From assembly GCA_963845425.1 (NCBI GenBank), contig CAWJSC010000010.1:186001-250000 (forward strand): a DNA stretch of 64,000 bases, written 5' to 3'. Below, in pieces: positions 44,089 to 52,923 of this stretch. Origin of the DNA: DATDAH01 sp963845425. GTDB lineage: Bacteria; Actinomycetota; Acidimicrobiia; Acidimicrobiales; DATDAH01. The translations under genes were made by a program, and so were the position numbers. Positions within the stretch are counted from its first letter, which is position 1; the number at the start of each line of letters is the position of its first letter. A model generated the notes under the pieces. The model was not told the DNA's origin. It searched no databases and saw only the letters and a program-made list of their open reading frames with translations.

Positions 44089-45072
44089 TCAACCCGGGGC
44101 CAAGAGGCCGAGGGCGGAGCGGGCGCGGTCGAGGACCTCGGCGGCCTTGGCGCCGGCCTTGTCGGCGCCCTGGGCCAGGAGGGCCTGGGTGGCTCCGGGG
44201 TCGGCCTCCAGCTCGCGGTAGCGGGACTGGATGGGGGCCAACAGCTCGATGAGGGCGTCGGCGGTGTCGGCCTTCAGGGGGCCGAACTGGCGGTAGCCCT
44301 CGGCCACCGCCTTGGGCTCGCGTCCGGTGGCGGCGGCCAGGATGGAGAGCAGGTTGGCCACGCCCGGCCGGTTCTCGGGGTCGTAGGTGACGTCGTCGCC
44401 GGAGTCGGTGACGGCCCGCTTGATCTTCTTCTCGATGACCTTGGGGTCGTCCAGCAGGTCGATGGTGCCCTGCGGGGACTCCTCGGACTTGGACATCTTG
44501 TCGGTGGGGCGCTGGAGGTCCATGACCCGGGCGGCGGCCTTGGGGATGTAGGCCTCGGGCACCACGAAGGTCGGGCCGTAGCGGGAGTTGAAGCGCTCGG
44601 CGATGTCCCGGGAGATCTCGAGGTGCTGGCGCTGGTCGTCGCCCACCGGCACCCGGTCGGTGTCGTGCACGAGGATGTCGGCCGCCATCAGGGCCGGGTA
44701 GGTGAACAGGCCGCCGGAGACGAACTCGGACCGGCCCGACTTGTCCTTGAACTGGGTCATGCGGCTGAGCTCGCCGAAGGAGACCGTGCACTCCATGATC
44801 CAGGCCAGCTCAGCGTGCTCGTGGACGTGGCTCTGGACGAACAGCGTGCAGCGGTCGGGGTCGAGGCCGACCGCGATCAGCTTCTGGGCCAGCGACAGCG
44901 ACGTGGCGCCGAGCGTGGCGGGGTCCTGGGGGACGGTCAGGGCGTGGAGGTCGACAACGCAATACACGCAGTCGTGGCTGTCCTGGTCGGTCACCCAGTT
45001 GCGCAGGGCCCCCAGCAGGTTGCCGAGGTGGACCTCGCCCGTGGGCTTGATTCCGGAGAAGACGCGGGACAC
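44089..45072 (-). CDS. trpS: Tryptophanyl-tRNA synthetase
   Basis: 327 residues. The HIGH-type motif is EVHLGNLLG (residues 13-21) and KMSKS is exact at 192-196. Charges tRNA-Trp. The GTG at 45072 is chosen because it gives the family start SRVFSGIKPTGEVHLGN and lies seven bases after TAGATT; an ATG ten codons upstream lacks this support. Divergent from scpA with 101 bases between. Confidence 0.95.
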   Translation of the reverse strand: MSRVFSGIKPTGEVHLGNLLGALRNWVTDQDSHDCVYCVVDLHALTVPQDPATLGATSLSLAQKLIAVGLDPDRCTLFVQSHVHEHAELAWIMECTVSFGELSRMTQFKDKSGRSEFVSGGLFTYPALMAADILVHDTDRVPVGDDQRQHLEISRDIAERFNSRYGPTFVVPEAYIPKAAARVMDLQRPTDKMSKSEESPQGTIDLLDDPKVIEKKIKRAVTDSGDDVTYDPENRPGVANLLSILAAATGREPKAVAEGYRQFGPLKADTADALIELLAPIQSRYRELEADPGATQALLAQGADKAGAKAAEVLDRARSALGLLAPG

Positions 45073-45079
45073 GGCCAGG

Positions 45080-45085
45080 AATCTA
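45080..45085 (-). promoter_or_regulatory. -10 element of trpS, predicted leaderless
   Basis: Read on the minus strand, TAGATT is followed by seven bases and the trpS GTG. The hexamer is identical to the -10 of the rRNA promoter at 8374. Confidence 0.55.
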
Positions 45086-45160
45086 GAGCCCGAGCGGCTC
45101 ATCGCCGAAGGCGATACGAGCGGGGGGTGCAGGGTCCGCGTCCCGTCGTCACCCCACCCG

Positions 45161-45166
45161 TATCCT
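45161..45166 (+). promoter_or_regulatory. -10 element of scpA, predicted leaderless
   Basis: TATCCT is followed by seven bases and the scpA GTG at 45174. The same hexamer precedes the DUF512 gene at 57155. Confidence 0.55.
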
Positions 45167-45173
45167 CGCGGCC

Positions 45174-45977
45174 GTGGCTGTGGGCACCAGCGGGACCTAT
45201 GAAGTGGCGACGTCGGTCTACGACGGCCCCTTCGAGCTGCTCCTCCACCTCATCCTGCGCGAGGAGGTCGACCTCTACGAGGTGAGCCTGGTCGACATCG
45301 TCGACGCCTACCTGGCCGAGCTGGCCCGCATGGAGCACTGCGACCTCGACATGGCCACCGAGTTCCTGCTCATCGCCTCCACCCTGGTCGAGCTCAAGTC
45401 CCGCCGCCTCCTGCCCCTCGACGACGATGTCGACCTGGACGACGAGCTGGCCCTCTGGGAGGAGCGGGACCTGCTCCTGTCCCGCCTGCTGGAGTGCAAG
45501 ACCTTCAAGGACGCCGCCGTCGTGCTGCGCCGCCTGCACCGCGACGGTGCCCGCAGCTACCCCCGCCTGGCGGGCATCGAGGAGCAGTTCGTCTTCCTGG
45601 CCCCGGACCTGCTGGCGGGCGTCGACGCCGTGGATGTGCGCCGGGCCTACGTCAAGGTGCTCACCCGCCCCCAGCCCCGCGTCGACCTGTTTCACGTGGC
45701 CGCCATCAAGGCCAACGTCGCCGACGCCATCGAGGAGCTGGTCGACGAGCTGCCCCGCCTGGGCCGAACCACGTTCCGGGCGCTCACCAGCTCCCTGGTC
45801 GAGCGCATCGAGGTCGTGGTGCGGTTCCTGGGGATCCTGGAGCTGTTCAAGGCCGGCCTCGTCGAGCTCGACCAAGTGGGCCACTTCGGTGACATCCACG
45901 TCGTGTGGCTCGGCGCCGCGGAGGACTCGGCGACCCGCTCCGAGGTCCTCGAGTCCATCGACGTCTACGAGGGCTGA
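45174..45977 (+). CDS. scpA: Segregation and condensation protein A
   Basis: 267 residues, the kleisin of the bacterial SMC complex. The N-terminal YDGPFELLLHLILREEVDLYEVSLVDIVDAYL contacts the Smc neck. A middle acidic stretch and FRALTSSLVERIEVVVRFLGILELFKAGLVELDQ form the C-terminal winged helix that binds the Smc head. scpB follows after one base. It acts in chromosome segregation. Confidence 0.93.
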   Translation: MAVGTSGTYEVATSVYDGPFELLLHLILREEVDLYEVSLVDIVDAYLAELARMEHCDLDMATEFLLIASTLVELKSRRLLPLDDDVDLDDELALWEERDLLLSRLLECKTFKDAAVVLRRLHRDGARSYPRLAGIEEQFVFLAPDLLAGVDAVDVRRAYVKVLTRPQPRVDLFHVAAIKANVADAIEELVDELPRLGRTTFRALTSSLVERIEVVVRFLGILELFKAGLVELDQVGHFGDIHVVWLGAAEDSATRSEVLESIDVYEG

Positions 45978-45978
45978 G

Positions 45979-46611
45979 GTGGCCGAGGAGGTCCATCGCG
46001 CGGTCGAGTCCATCGTCATGGTGGCCGAGGCCCCCGTCGAGCCCGGCCTGCTGGCCCAGCTCCTGGAGCTTCCGGTCGAGCGGGTCGAGGCGATCTGCTC
46101 CGAGCTGGCGCTGAGCTACGAGGCCGAAGACCGGGGCTTCCAGCTCCAACGGGTCGCCGGCGGCTACCGGTTCGCCAGCCACCCCGACCTGGCCGCCTAC
46201 GTCGAGCGCTTCGTGCTGGAGGGCCAGTCCACCCGCCTGTCCGGCGCCGCCCTCGAGACCCTGGCCATCGTGGCCTACAAGCAGCCCGTGTCCCGCGTGC
46301 AGGTGTCGGCCATCCGAGGCGTGGACGCCGACGGGGTGCTGCGCACCCTGGTCCAGCGGGGCTATGTGGCCGAGGTGGCCCGGGACCCCGGCCCCGGCCA
46401 GGCCGTGCTCTACGGCACCACGGCGACGTTCCTGGAGCGCCTGGGCCTCGATTCCCTGGGGGACCTGCCGCCCCTGGGCGAGTTCGTGCCCGGCGCGGAT
46501 GTGGTCGAGGCCCTCGAACAGGGCCTCCGCCTGCCCGACGAGGACGTGCTCCCGCCGGATCTGGACCTCACGCCGGGCGCCGAGGACGCCGAGGGTGACG
46601 ACCACGCCTGA
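45979..46611 (+). CDS. scpB: Segregation and condensation protein B
   Basis: 210 residues, two winged-helix domains. AVESIVMVAEAPVEPGLLAQLLELPVERVEAIC starts the first, and LSGAALETLAIVAYKQPVSRVQVSAIRGVDADGVLRTLVQRGYV is the signature of the second. The C-terminal ~40 residues are acidic. The GTG at 45979 follows the scpA stop by one base. Its end overlaps the next gene by 17 bases. Confidence 0.92.
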   Translation: MAEEVHRAVESIVMVAEAPVEPGLLAQLLELPVERVEAICSELALSYEAEDRGFQLQRVAGGYRFASHPDLAAYVERFVLEGQSTRLSGAALETLAIVAYKQPVSRVQVSAIRGVDADGVLRTLVQRGYVAEVARDPGPGQAVLYGTTATFLERLGLDSLGDLPPLGEFVPGADVVEALEQGLRLPDEDVLPPDLDLTPGAEDAEGDDHA

Positions 46612-47344
46612 GCCGTCCGGCGAAGGGGTGCGGCTGCAGAAGGTCCTGGCCCGGGCCGGCTTCGGCAGCCGCCGGGTCTGTGACGAGATGATCGAGGACG
46701 GTCGGGTGACCGTCGACGGGGAGGTCGCCGTCCTCGGGCGTCGGGTGGACACCGCCACCGCCCAGGTCGAGGTGGACGGCGTGCCGGTCGGGGTGGCCCC
46801 CGGTCTCGTGCACTGGCTCCTGCACAAGCCCGCGGGCGTGGTGACCACCGCCTCGGACCCCGAGGGCCGCCGGACGGTCATGGACCTCGTGCCCGAGGAG
46901 CCTCGGGTCTTCCCGGTCGGCCGCCTGGACTACGAGACCGAGGGCCTGCTCCTGCTCACCAACGACGGGGCGTTGACTCACCGGCTCACGCACCCGTCCT
47001 TCGGGGTGGAGAAGGAGTACCTGGCCGAGGTCGACCGGATGCCGTCGCGAGGGGACCTGCGCCGCCTTCGGGAGGGCGTGGAACTGGACGACGGGATGAC
47101 CGCACCGGCCAAGGTGGCCTCGCTGGACGACCGGACGCTGCGCATCACGATCCACGAAGGGCGCAACCGCCAGGTCCGGCGCATGACGGAGGCCGTCGGA
47201 GCGACCGTGCTGCGCCTGGTGCGGACCCGCATCGGGCCGCTCACCGACCGGATGCTGAAGCCGGGGGAGTGGCGCCCGCTCACCCAGGACGAGGTCCGGG
47301 CCCTCGAGCGGGCCGTGGCTCAGGGAACGGACCCGGAGCCGTAA
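46595..47344 (+). CDS. rluB: rRNA pseudouridine synthase (RsuA/RluB family)
   Basis: 249 residues. An S4 domain (RLQKVLARAGFGSRRVCDEMIEDGRVTVDGE) is followed by the catalytic domain with GRLDYETEGLLLLTNDG, whose Asp is the nucleophile, and HEGRNRQVRRM. The order scpA-scpB-rluB is widely conserved. It probably modifies 23S rRNA; which uridine is not certain from sequence. GTG 46595 is used; GTG 46628, at the first S4 residues, is an alternative that would avoid the overlap with scpB. Confidence 0.88.
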   Translation: MTTTPEPSGEGVRLQKVLARAGFGSRRVCDEMIEDGRVTVDGEVAVLGRRVDTATAQVEVDGVPVGVAPGLVHWLLHKPAGVVTTASDPEGRRTVMDLVPEEPRVFPVGRLDYETEGLLLLTNDGALTHRLTHPSFGVEKEYLAEVDRMPSRGDLRRLREGVELDDGMTAPAKVASLDDRTLRITIHEGRNRQVRRMTEAVGATVLRLVRTRIGPLTDRMLKPGEWRPLTQDEVRALERAVAQGTDPEP

Positions 47345-47356
47345 GGCGCCCGCCGG

Positions 47357-47362
47357 TACGAT
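47357..47362 (+). promoter_or_regulatory. -10 element before aroH, predicted leaderless
   Basis: TACGAT is followed by eight bases and the ATG at 47371. It suggests that the aroH-tyrA-aroA-cmk-plsC run has its own promoter. Confidence 0.45.
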
Positions 47363-47370
47363 CCCCGGCG

Positions 47371-47733
47371 ATGCCACTCCGGGCCCTGCGGGGCGCCACC
47401 ACGATCGACGTCGACGAGGTCGATCACCTGACCGAGCGCATGGTCGAGCTGCTCACCGAGCTGTTCGAGCGCAACGGCATCGACCACGACGACCTGGTCA
47501 GCATCATCTTCACGGCGACCGACGACATCCGGTGCACCTTCCCGGCGACCGCGGCCCGGACCTTCGGCCTCGGTGACGTGCCGCTCATCTGCGCTCGGGA
47601 GCTGGACGTCGAGGGCGCGACACCCCTCTGTGTGCGGGTGATGCTGTACCTCGAGACCGAGCGGGACCGGGGCGAGCTGCACCACGTCTACCAACACGGA
47701 GCCGCCAACCTCCGTGACGACCTCCCGACGTGA
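47371..47733 (+). CDS. aroH: Chorismate mutase, AroH type
   Basis: 120 residues, trimeric AroH class. LRALRGATTIDVDE at the start, IIFTATDDIRCTFPATAARTFGLGDVPLICARELDVEGATPLCVRVMLYLET in the middle and HVYQHGAANLRDDL at the end follow the Bacillus subtilis enzyme closely. It converts chorismate to prephenate for phenylalanine and tyrosine. Its stop overlaps the tyrA GTG, so product and next enzyme are made together. Confidence 0.93.
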   Translation: MPLRALRGATTIDVDEVDHLTERMVELLTELFERNGIDHDDLVSIIFTATDDIRCTFPATAARTFGLGDVPLICARELDVEGATPLCVRVMLYLETERDRGELHHVYQHGAANLRDDLPT

Positions 47734-48794
47734 CGCCCCGTACGGCGACGCTGGTCGGCACGGGGCTGATCGGCGGCTCGATCGGGCTGGCCCTGCGCCG
47801 GGCCGGTTGGGTGGTGGTCGGCACGGATCGTGACCCGGTGAACGCCGATGTCGCCGTCGAGCGAGGGGCGCTCGACGCCGTCGGAGAGGACCCGACCTCA
47901 GACCTGACGATCGTGGCCACCCCGGTGGGTGCGGTGGCCGGCGAGGCCCGCCGCCTGCTCGACGCCGGCCACCGGGTCGTGACCGACGTGGGCAGCGTCA
48001 AGGCGTCCGTCGTCGCCGCCGTCGACCATGCGGGCTTCCTCGGGGGCCACCCGATGGCGGGCTCGGAACAGGACGGCATCGCCGCGGCCAGCGCCGACCT
48101 CTTCGAGGGCGCCACCTGGGTGCTCACCCCGACGGCCGCCACCGTCGACGACACCTTCGCCACCGTGCGCTCCGCCATCGTCACCATGGGCGCCGACGTC
48201 GTCGCCCTTGCCCCGGATCGTCACGACGCCCTCGTCGCCGAGGTGTCCCACGTCCCGCACCTGGCCGCCGCCACCCTCATGCGCCTCGCCGACGATCGAG
48301 CCGAGGAGCACCGGGCCCTGCTTCGCCTCGCCGCCGGTGGTTTCCGTGACATGACCCGGATCGCCGCCGGGCACCCGGGCATCTGGCCCGACATCGTCGG
48401 CGAGAACCGTGAGGCGATCGCCGACGTCCTCGAGCGCCTCATCGACGCCCTGAGCGAGGTCCGGCGGGTGGTGGTGGACCAGGACCGTGACGGCCTGCTC
48501 GAACTGCTGGAGCAGGCCCGGGCCGCCCGCATCAACCTCCCCGCCCGTCTCGGTCAGCCCGATGAGCTGAGCGAGATGCGGGTCGTGGTCCCCGACCGAC
48601 CCGGCTCGCTGGCCGAGGTGACGACCACCGCCACCGAGGCCGACATCAACATCTTCGACCTCGAGATCGCCCACTCCAGTGAGGGTGACCGTGGTGTGCT
48701 GATCCTCCTCGTGGAGTCCGACCACGCGGGCCGCCTGCACGACGCCCTCGTCCAGCGCGGCTACCGCGTATCCCACAAGCGGATGCTCGAGTAG
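47730..48794 (+). CDS. tyrA: Prephenate dehydrogenase with C-terminal ACT domain
   Basis: 354 residues. The NAD(P) site is LVGTGLIGGSIGLALRRAGW, followed by TDVGSVKASVV, FLGGHPMAGSEQDGIAAA (substrate His) and SHVPHLAAATLM. The last ~75 residues are an ACT domain (MRVVVPDRPGSLAEVTTTATEADINIFDLEI), a usual site for amino acid feedback control, probably by tyrosine. It works directly after AroH. aroA starts two bases after its stop. Confidence 0.93.
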   Translation: MTPRTATLVGTGLIGGSIGLALRRAGWVVVGTDRDPVNADVAVERGALDAVGEDPTSDLTIVATPVGAVAGEARRLLDAGHRVVTDVGSVKASVVAAVDHAGFLGGHPMAGSEQDGIAAASADLFEGATWVLTPTAATVDDTFATVRSAIVTMGADVVALAPDRHDALVAEVSHVPHLAAATLMRLADDRAEEHRALLRLAAGGFRDMTRIAAGHPGIWPDIVGENREAIADVLERLIDALSEVRRVVVDQDRDGLLELLEQARAARINLPARLGQPDELSEMRVVVPDRPGSLAEVTTTATEADINIFDLEIAHSSEGDRGVLILLVESDHAGRLHDALVQRGYRVSHKRMLE

Positions 48795-48796
48795 CG

Positions 48797-50059
48797 GTGG
48801 CCGAGCTCACCGTCGGCCCCTCGGGCCCGCTACGCGGTCGGCTCCGGATGCCGGGGGACAAGTCGATCTCCCACCGGGCCCTGCTCCTGGCCGCCCTGGC
48901 CGAGGGCCGATCCAGCGTCGGCGGGCTCTCTGACGGCGCCGATGTCGTGGGCACCCGCCGGGCCGTCGAGGCGCTGGGGGCGGCCACGGACGACGGGGAC
49001 GGCCGGGTCGTCGTCGACGGCGGCGGGCTCCACGAGCCCGATGACGTCATCGACGTGGGCAACTCGGGCACGACCATCCGCCTGCTCACCGGCCTGTGCG
49101 CCGCCTTCCCGTTCCTCACGGTGCTGGCCGGGGACGAGTCGATCTCCCGCCGGCCGATGGACCGGGTGGCGGTGCCCCTGCGCCTCATGGGGGCGACCAT
49201 CGAAGGTCGCGACGACGGCCGTTACCCCCCGTTGTCGGTGCGGGGCGGCGACCTCCACGGCATCACCTACCGGACCCCCGTCCCCAGCGCCCAGGTGAAG
49301 AGCGCGGTGCTGCTGGCCGGCCTCGGTGCCGACGGCGACACCGTGGTCGAGGAGGACGTGCCCACCCGAGCCCACACCGAGGAGCTCCTGGCCCGCTTCG
49401 GCGCCGACGTCGAGGTCGGCGACGGCCGGGTGCGGGTGCGGCGGTCCCGGCCCGAGCCGTTCACCTTCGACGTCCCCGGCGACCCGTCGCAGGCCGCGTT
49501 CTGGGTGGTGGCCGCCACCCTCGTCCCCGGCAGCGACCTGCTGATCGACGACCTGTACCTGGGTCCGGCCCGGTCCGGCTTCCTCGACGTGCTCCTGCGC
49601 ATGGGGGCCGACATCGAGATCGACCACGATCCCGAGGCGGGTACCGGCACGGTGCGGGTCCGCCCCGCGGCGCTCCACGGCACGACCGTGGTGGGAGCCG
49701 AGATCGTCGGACTGGACGAGGTCCCCGCCCTGGCCATCGCGGCCGGGGCCGCCGAGGGGACGACCCGCTTCGTCGACGTCGGCGAGTTGCGGGTCAAGGA
49801 GTCCGACCGGTTGGCCACTGTGTCCGCCGGCCTCCGGGCTGTCGGGGGCACGGCCGAGGTCGACGGCGACGACCTCGTGGTCGAGGGTGGCACCCTGCGG
49901 GGCGGGGTGGTGGTGTCCCACGGCGACCACCGCATCGCCATGGCCGCCGCGGTGGCCGGCCTGGCCTCGTCGGAGGCCCCCGTGACCATCGAGGGCTGGG
50001 AGGCCGTGGCCACCAGCTACCCGCGTTTCGAACAGGATCTGGGAGAGTGCCTGGCATGA
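48797..50059 (+). CDS. aroA: 5-enolpyruvylshikimate-3-phosphate synthase
   Basis: 420 residues. DKSISHRALLLAALAEG, GNSGTTIRLLTG, SISRRPMDRVAVPLR, AQVKSAVLLAGL, TRAHTEELL and RVKESDRLA are the conserved substrate-binding blocks. It joins shikimate 3-phosphate and PEP. The glyphosate-contact glycine in the GNSGTT loop is the common residue, with no sign of the alanine of resistant class II enzymes. GTG start; the stop overlaps the cmk ATG. Placement after aroH and tyrA puts three aromatic pathway steps together. Confidence 0.95.
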   Translation: MAELTVGPSGPLRGRLRMPGDKSISHRALLLAALAEGRSSVGGLSDGADVVGTRRAVEALGAATDDGDGRVVVDGGGLHEPDDVIDVGNSGTTIRLLTGLCAAFPFLTVLAGDESISRRPMDRVAVPLRLMGATIEGRDDGRYPPLSVRGGDLHGITYRTPVPSAQVKSAVLLAGLGADGDTVVEEDVPTRAHTEELLARFGADVEVGDGRVRVRRSRPEPFTFDVPGDPSQAAFWVVAATLVPGSDLLIDDLYLGPARSGFLDVLLRMGADIEIDHDPEAGTGTVRVRPAALHGTTVVGAEIVGLDEVPALAIAAGAAEGTTRFVDVGELRVKESDRLATVSAGLRAVGGTAEVDGDDLVVEGGTLRGGVVVSHGDHRIAMAAAVAGLASSEAPVTIEGWEAVATSYPRFEQDLGECLA

Positions 50060-50703
50060 CCGTGATCGCCATCGACGGCCCTGGTGGCTCCGGGAAGTCC
50101 ACCGTGGCCCGCCATCTGGCCGAGCGCCTGGGTCTGGAGTACCTCGACACCGGGGCCATGTACCGGGCGGTGGCCTTCGCCGCTCTGCGCCGGGGGATCG
50201 ACCCGTCCGACACCGAGCCGGTCGCCCACCTGGTCGACGGCCTGGAGTTGGACGTCAGCGACGCCGGGGTCACCGTCGACGGGGTCGACGCCACCATCGA
50301 GATCCGGGGTCCCGAGGTCACCCGGGCCGTCAGCCTCGTGGCGGCCAACCCCGCGGTGCGGACCGAACTGCGCAGCCGCCAGCGGGAGTGGGCTGTGGGC
50401 CGTTCCGGCGCGGTGGTGGAAGGGCGGGACATCGGCACCGTGGTGTTCCCCGACGCCGACCTGAAGGTGTTCCTCACCGCGCGCGCCGACGTGCGGGCCG
50501 AGCGTCGCTCCCAGGAGGTGAGCGACCTGGACTACGAGACCGTGGCCGCCGACCTGGCCCGGCGCGACACCCTCGACGAGGATCGGGAGGACAGCCCGCT
50601 CGCCCAGGCCGACGACGCCCTGGTGCTGGACACCAGCGGGATGAGCATCGAGGAGGTGGTGGAGTCCCTCGTGGCCGCGCTGGCGGAGGCGACCGCGGGG
50701 TGA
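50056..50703 (+). CDS. cmk: Cytidylate kinase
   Basis: 215 residues. The P-loop GPGGSGKST is at residues 8-16, LDTGAMYRAVAFAALRRGI holds the CMP site and VEGRDIGTVVFPDADLKVFLTA the Asp-rich segment. Phosphorylates CMP and dCMP. The adjacency aroA-cmk is common in bacteria. The stop overlaps the plsC GTG. Confidence 0.95.
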   Translation: MTVIAIDGPGGSGKSTVARHLAERLGLEYLDTGAMYRAVAFAALRRGIDPSDTEPVAHLVDGLELDVSDAGVTVDGVDATIEIRGPEVTRAVSLVAANPAVRTELRSRQREWAVGRSGAVVEGRDIGTVVFPDADLKVFLTARADVRAERRSQEVSDLDYETVAADLARRDTLDEDREDSPLAQADDALVLDTSGMSIEEVVESLVAALAEATAG

Positions 50704-51404
50704 CCAAGATCGAGAGCCGTTACGGCGCTGCCGATCCCACGGGGCCCGCCCGGGCCTTCTACCGCTTCATGTGGACCCTGATATGGCTCGCGGGCAAGGT
50801 TCTCTTCCGGGTCGAGGTGCACGGTCGGGAGAACGTCCCCGGGTCCGGGGCCTTCATCCTGTCCCCGGGGGCCCACCGGTCGAACCTGGAGATCTTCGTC
50901 GTCTGCCTGGTCACCCGGCGTCGCCTCCGCTACATGGGTAAGGACTCCCTCTGGAAGAACCCGGCCTCGGACTGGTTCTTCTCCTCGCTGGGAGGCTTCC
51001 CCATCAATCGGGACGGTGCGGACCGCGAGGCCCTCAACCAGACCCTCGAACTGGTCGACGAGGGCGAGGCGGTCGTCATGTTCCCGGAGGGCACCCGCCG
51101 GTCGGGTCCGACCATCGAGCCCGATCACATGCGTGACGGTGTGGCCTACGTGGCCAGCCGGGCCCAGGTGCCCATCGTGCCGGTCGGCATCGGCGGGTCC
51201 GAGCGGGCCATGCCGGCGGGGGCCAAGTACATCCGGCCCGCCAAGATGGTCGTGATGGTGGGGGAGCCGCTGACGCCCGCCCCGCTGAAGGAGAGCGGAC
51301 GGGTGTCCCGCAGCGGGGTGCACACCCTGACCGAGGACCTCCGCCTCCGTCTGCAGGACCTCTTCGACGACGCCCAACGACGCGCCGGGGTGCTGGACTC
51401 CTAA
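50700..51404 (+). CDS. plsC: 1-acylglycerol-3-phosphate acyltransferase (PlsC-like)
   Basis: 234 residues. One N-terminal membrane-proximal helix (FMWTLIWLAGKVLFRVEVHG). Motif I is HRSNLE: the His is followed four residues later by Glu where most family members have Asp. The other motifs are LGGFPINRDGADREAL, FPEGTRRSG and VPIVPVGIGGSE. It makes phosphatidic acid from lysophosphatidic acid at the membrane. The cmk-plsC-der neighbourhood is common in actinobacteria; here der lies some 7 kb further on. Confidence 0.88.
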   Translation: MTKIESRYGAADPTGPARAFYRFMWTLIWLAGKVLFRVEVHGRENVPGSGAFILSPGAHRSNLEIFVVCLVTRRRLRYMGKDSLWKNPASDWFFSSLGGFPINRDGADREALNQTLELVDEGEAVVMFPEGTRRSGPTIEPDHMRDGVAYVASRAQVPIVPVGIGGSERAMPAGAKYIRPAKMVVMVGEPLTPAPLKESGRVSRSGVHTLTEDLRLRLQDLFDDAQRRAGVLDS

Positions 51405-51413
51405 CCTTGCCGG

Positions 51414-51812
51414 ATGGCGGTCCCGGGGGAGCCAGCACACGAGCACCCGCGGTGGGACGCCCTCCGGGAAGCGGCCATCGAGGCCGAGTTCGACACCGGC
51501 TACCGGGAAGAGACCGTCGAGGAGGCCCGGGCCTCCATCCACGTCCGCCTGGCCCGCATGACCCTCGGGTCACTGCTCCTGGTGGCCGGCGTGGCCATGC
51601 TGGCCCTGCCCGGCCCGGGTTGGCTGACCATCGCCGGCGGTCTCGCCATCCTGGCCAAGGACGTGGCGTGGGCCGAGCGGGCCCTCGAACGGGTGCGCCG
51701 CCGGCTACCCGCGGACGAGGACGGCAGCGTCTCCAAGCCGGTCGTGGTGCTGTCGGTGATCATCGCGGTCGTGGCCGTGGCCGGCTCGATCTGGTGGTAC
51801 CTCATCCGGTGA
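51414..51812 (+). CDS. PGPGW-motif small membrane protein
   Basis: 132 residues. Two hydrophobic segments carry MLALPGPGWLTIAGGLAILAKD, the PGPGW signature of a small actinobacterial membrane family of unknown function. A third segment is at the C-terminus (VVVLSVIIAVVAVAGSIWWYLI). ATG 51414 lies six bases after TAACCT (51402-51407), so it may be leaderless. Its stop overlaps the ABC ATPase GTG. Confidence 0.82.
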   Translation: MAVPGEPAHEHPRWDALREAAIEAEFDTGYREETVEEARASIHVRLARMTLGSLLLVAGVAMLALPGPGWLTIAGGLAILAKDVAWAERALERVRRRLPADEDGSVSKPVVVLSVIIAVVAVAGSIWWYLIR

Positions 51813-52918
51813 CCGGCGCGGCGGCCGCCATCCGGCTCGAGGGGGTGACCAAGACGTTCCCCGGGGCGTCCCGACCCGCCGTGGAGTCATTGGACCTGAC
51901 CGTGCCCGAAGGCGGGATCACCGTGCTGGTCGGCCCCTCGGGGTGCGGCAAGACCACCACGCTGAAGATGGTCAACCGGCTGATCGAGCCGTCCGGGGGC
52001 CGCCTCGAGGTGCTGGGCACCGAGATCCGGGAGCTGCCGGCCCATGAGCTGCGCCGCCAGATCGGCTACGTGATCCAACAGATCGGGCTGTTCCCGCACA
52101 AGACCATCGCCGAGAACATCGCCACCGTGCCCAAGCTCCTGGGCTGGGACAGAGCCCGCACCCGGGCCCGGGTGGAGGAGCTGACCGAGCTGGTCGGCCT
52201 CGACCCCGAGCACCTCCCCCGGTACCCGTCGTCGTTGTCCGGGGGCCAGCAGCAGCGGGTGGGGGTGGCCCGGGCCCTGGCTGCGGACCCCCCGATCTTG
52301 CTGATGGACGAGCCGTACTCGGCGGTCGACCCGATCGTGCGGGGCCGCCTGCAGGACGAGCTCCTGGCCCTCCAGAGCGAGGTGCACAAGACGATCGTCG
52401 TGGTCACCCATGACATCGACGAGGCGATCAAGCTGGGGGACCAGATCGCCATCCTCGAGGTCGGGGGCCTGCTGGAGCAGGTGGGGCCGCCCGAGGAGCT
52501 GCTCCGGGCCCCGGCCAACGACTTCGTGGCCGGCTTCCTCGGCCAGGAGCGCGGCCTCAAGCGCCTGGGCCTCCTGACCGTGGGGGAGGCCGAGCTGGTC
52601 GAGGGGCCGGTCGTGTCCGTCGAGGCGGAGGCCGACGATGCCCGGCGGGTCATGGTCGAGCACGGCGTGGACTGGGTCGGCGTCCGTGACCACCGCCGGC
52701 TCCTGGGTTGGGTGGCCGCGGAGAATCTGAACGGCTCGACGCTCGGCGACGCCGACCTGCGCGCGTTCGCGGCCACGGTCACCCCCGACGCCACCCTGCG
52801 GGAGGCCCTGGACGTGATCGTCGGCGCCCAGAGCAGGGTGGCGATGGTGCAGGACGACGAGCAGGGCTACCTCGGGATGCTCACCATCGAGCAGGTCGCC
52901 GGCGGGCTCGAGGCGTAG
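51809..52918 (+). CDS. Glycine betaine/choline-type ABC transporter ATPase
   Basis: 369 residues. Walker A GPSGCGKTT, Q-loop IQQIGLFPHKTI, signature LSGGQQQRVGVARAL, Walker B ILLMDEPYSAVDP and the H-loop VVVTHDIDEAI are intact. The QQIGLFPH stretch and two C-terminal CBS-like motifs (about 255-369) are typical of OpuCA/ProV. CBS pairs in OpuA respond to ionic strength or nucleotides. The stop is five bases before the first permease gene, so the four genes form an osmolyte import operon. Confidence 0.9.
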   Translation: MTGAAAAIRLEGVTKTFPGASRPAVESLDLTVPEGGITVLVGPSGCGKTTTLKMVNRLIEPSGGRLEVLGTEIRELPAHELRRQIGYVIQQIGLFPHKTIAENIATVPKLLGWDRARTRARVEELTELVGLDPEHLPRYPSSLSGGQQQRVGVARALAADPPILLMDEPYSAVDPIVRGRLQDELLALQSEVHKTIVVVTHDIDEAIKLGDQIAILEVGGLLEQVGPPEELLRAPANDFVAGFLGQERGLKRLGLLTVGEAELVEGPVVSVEAEADDARRVMVEHGVDWVGVRDHRRLLGWVAAENLNGSTLGDADLRAFAATVTPDATLREALDVIVGAQSRVAMVQDDEQGYLGMLTIEQVAGGLEA

Positions 52919-52923
52919 GCCCG

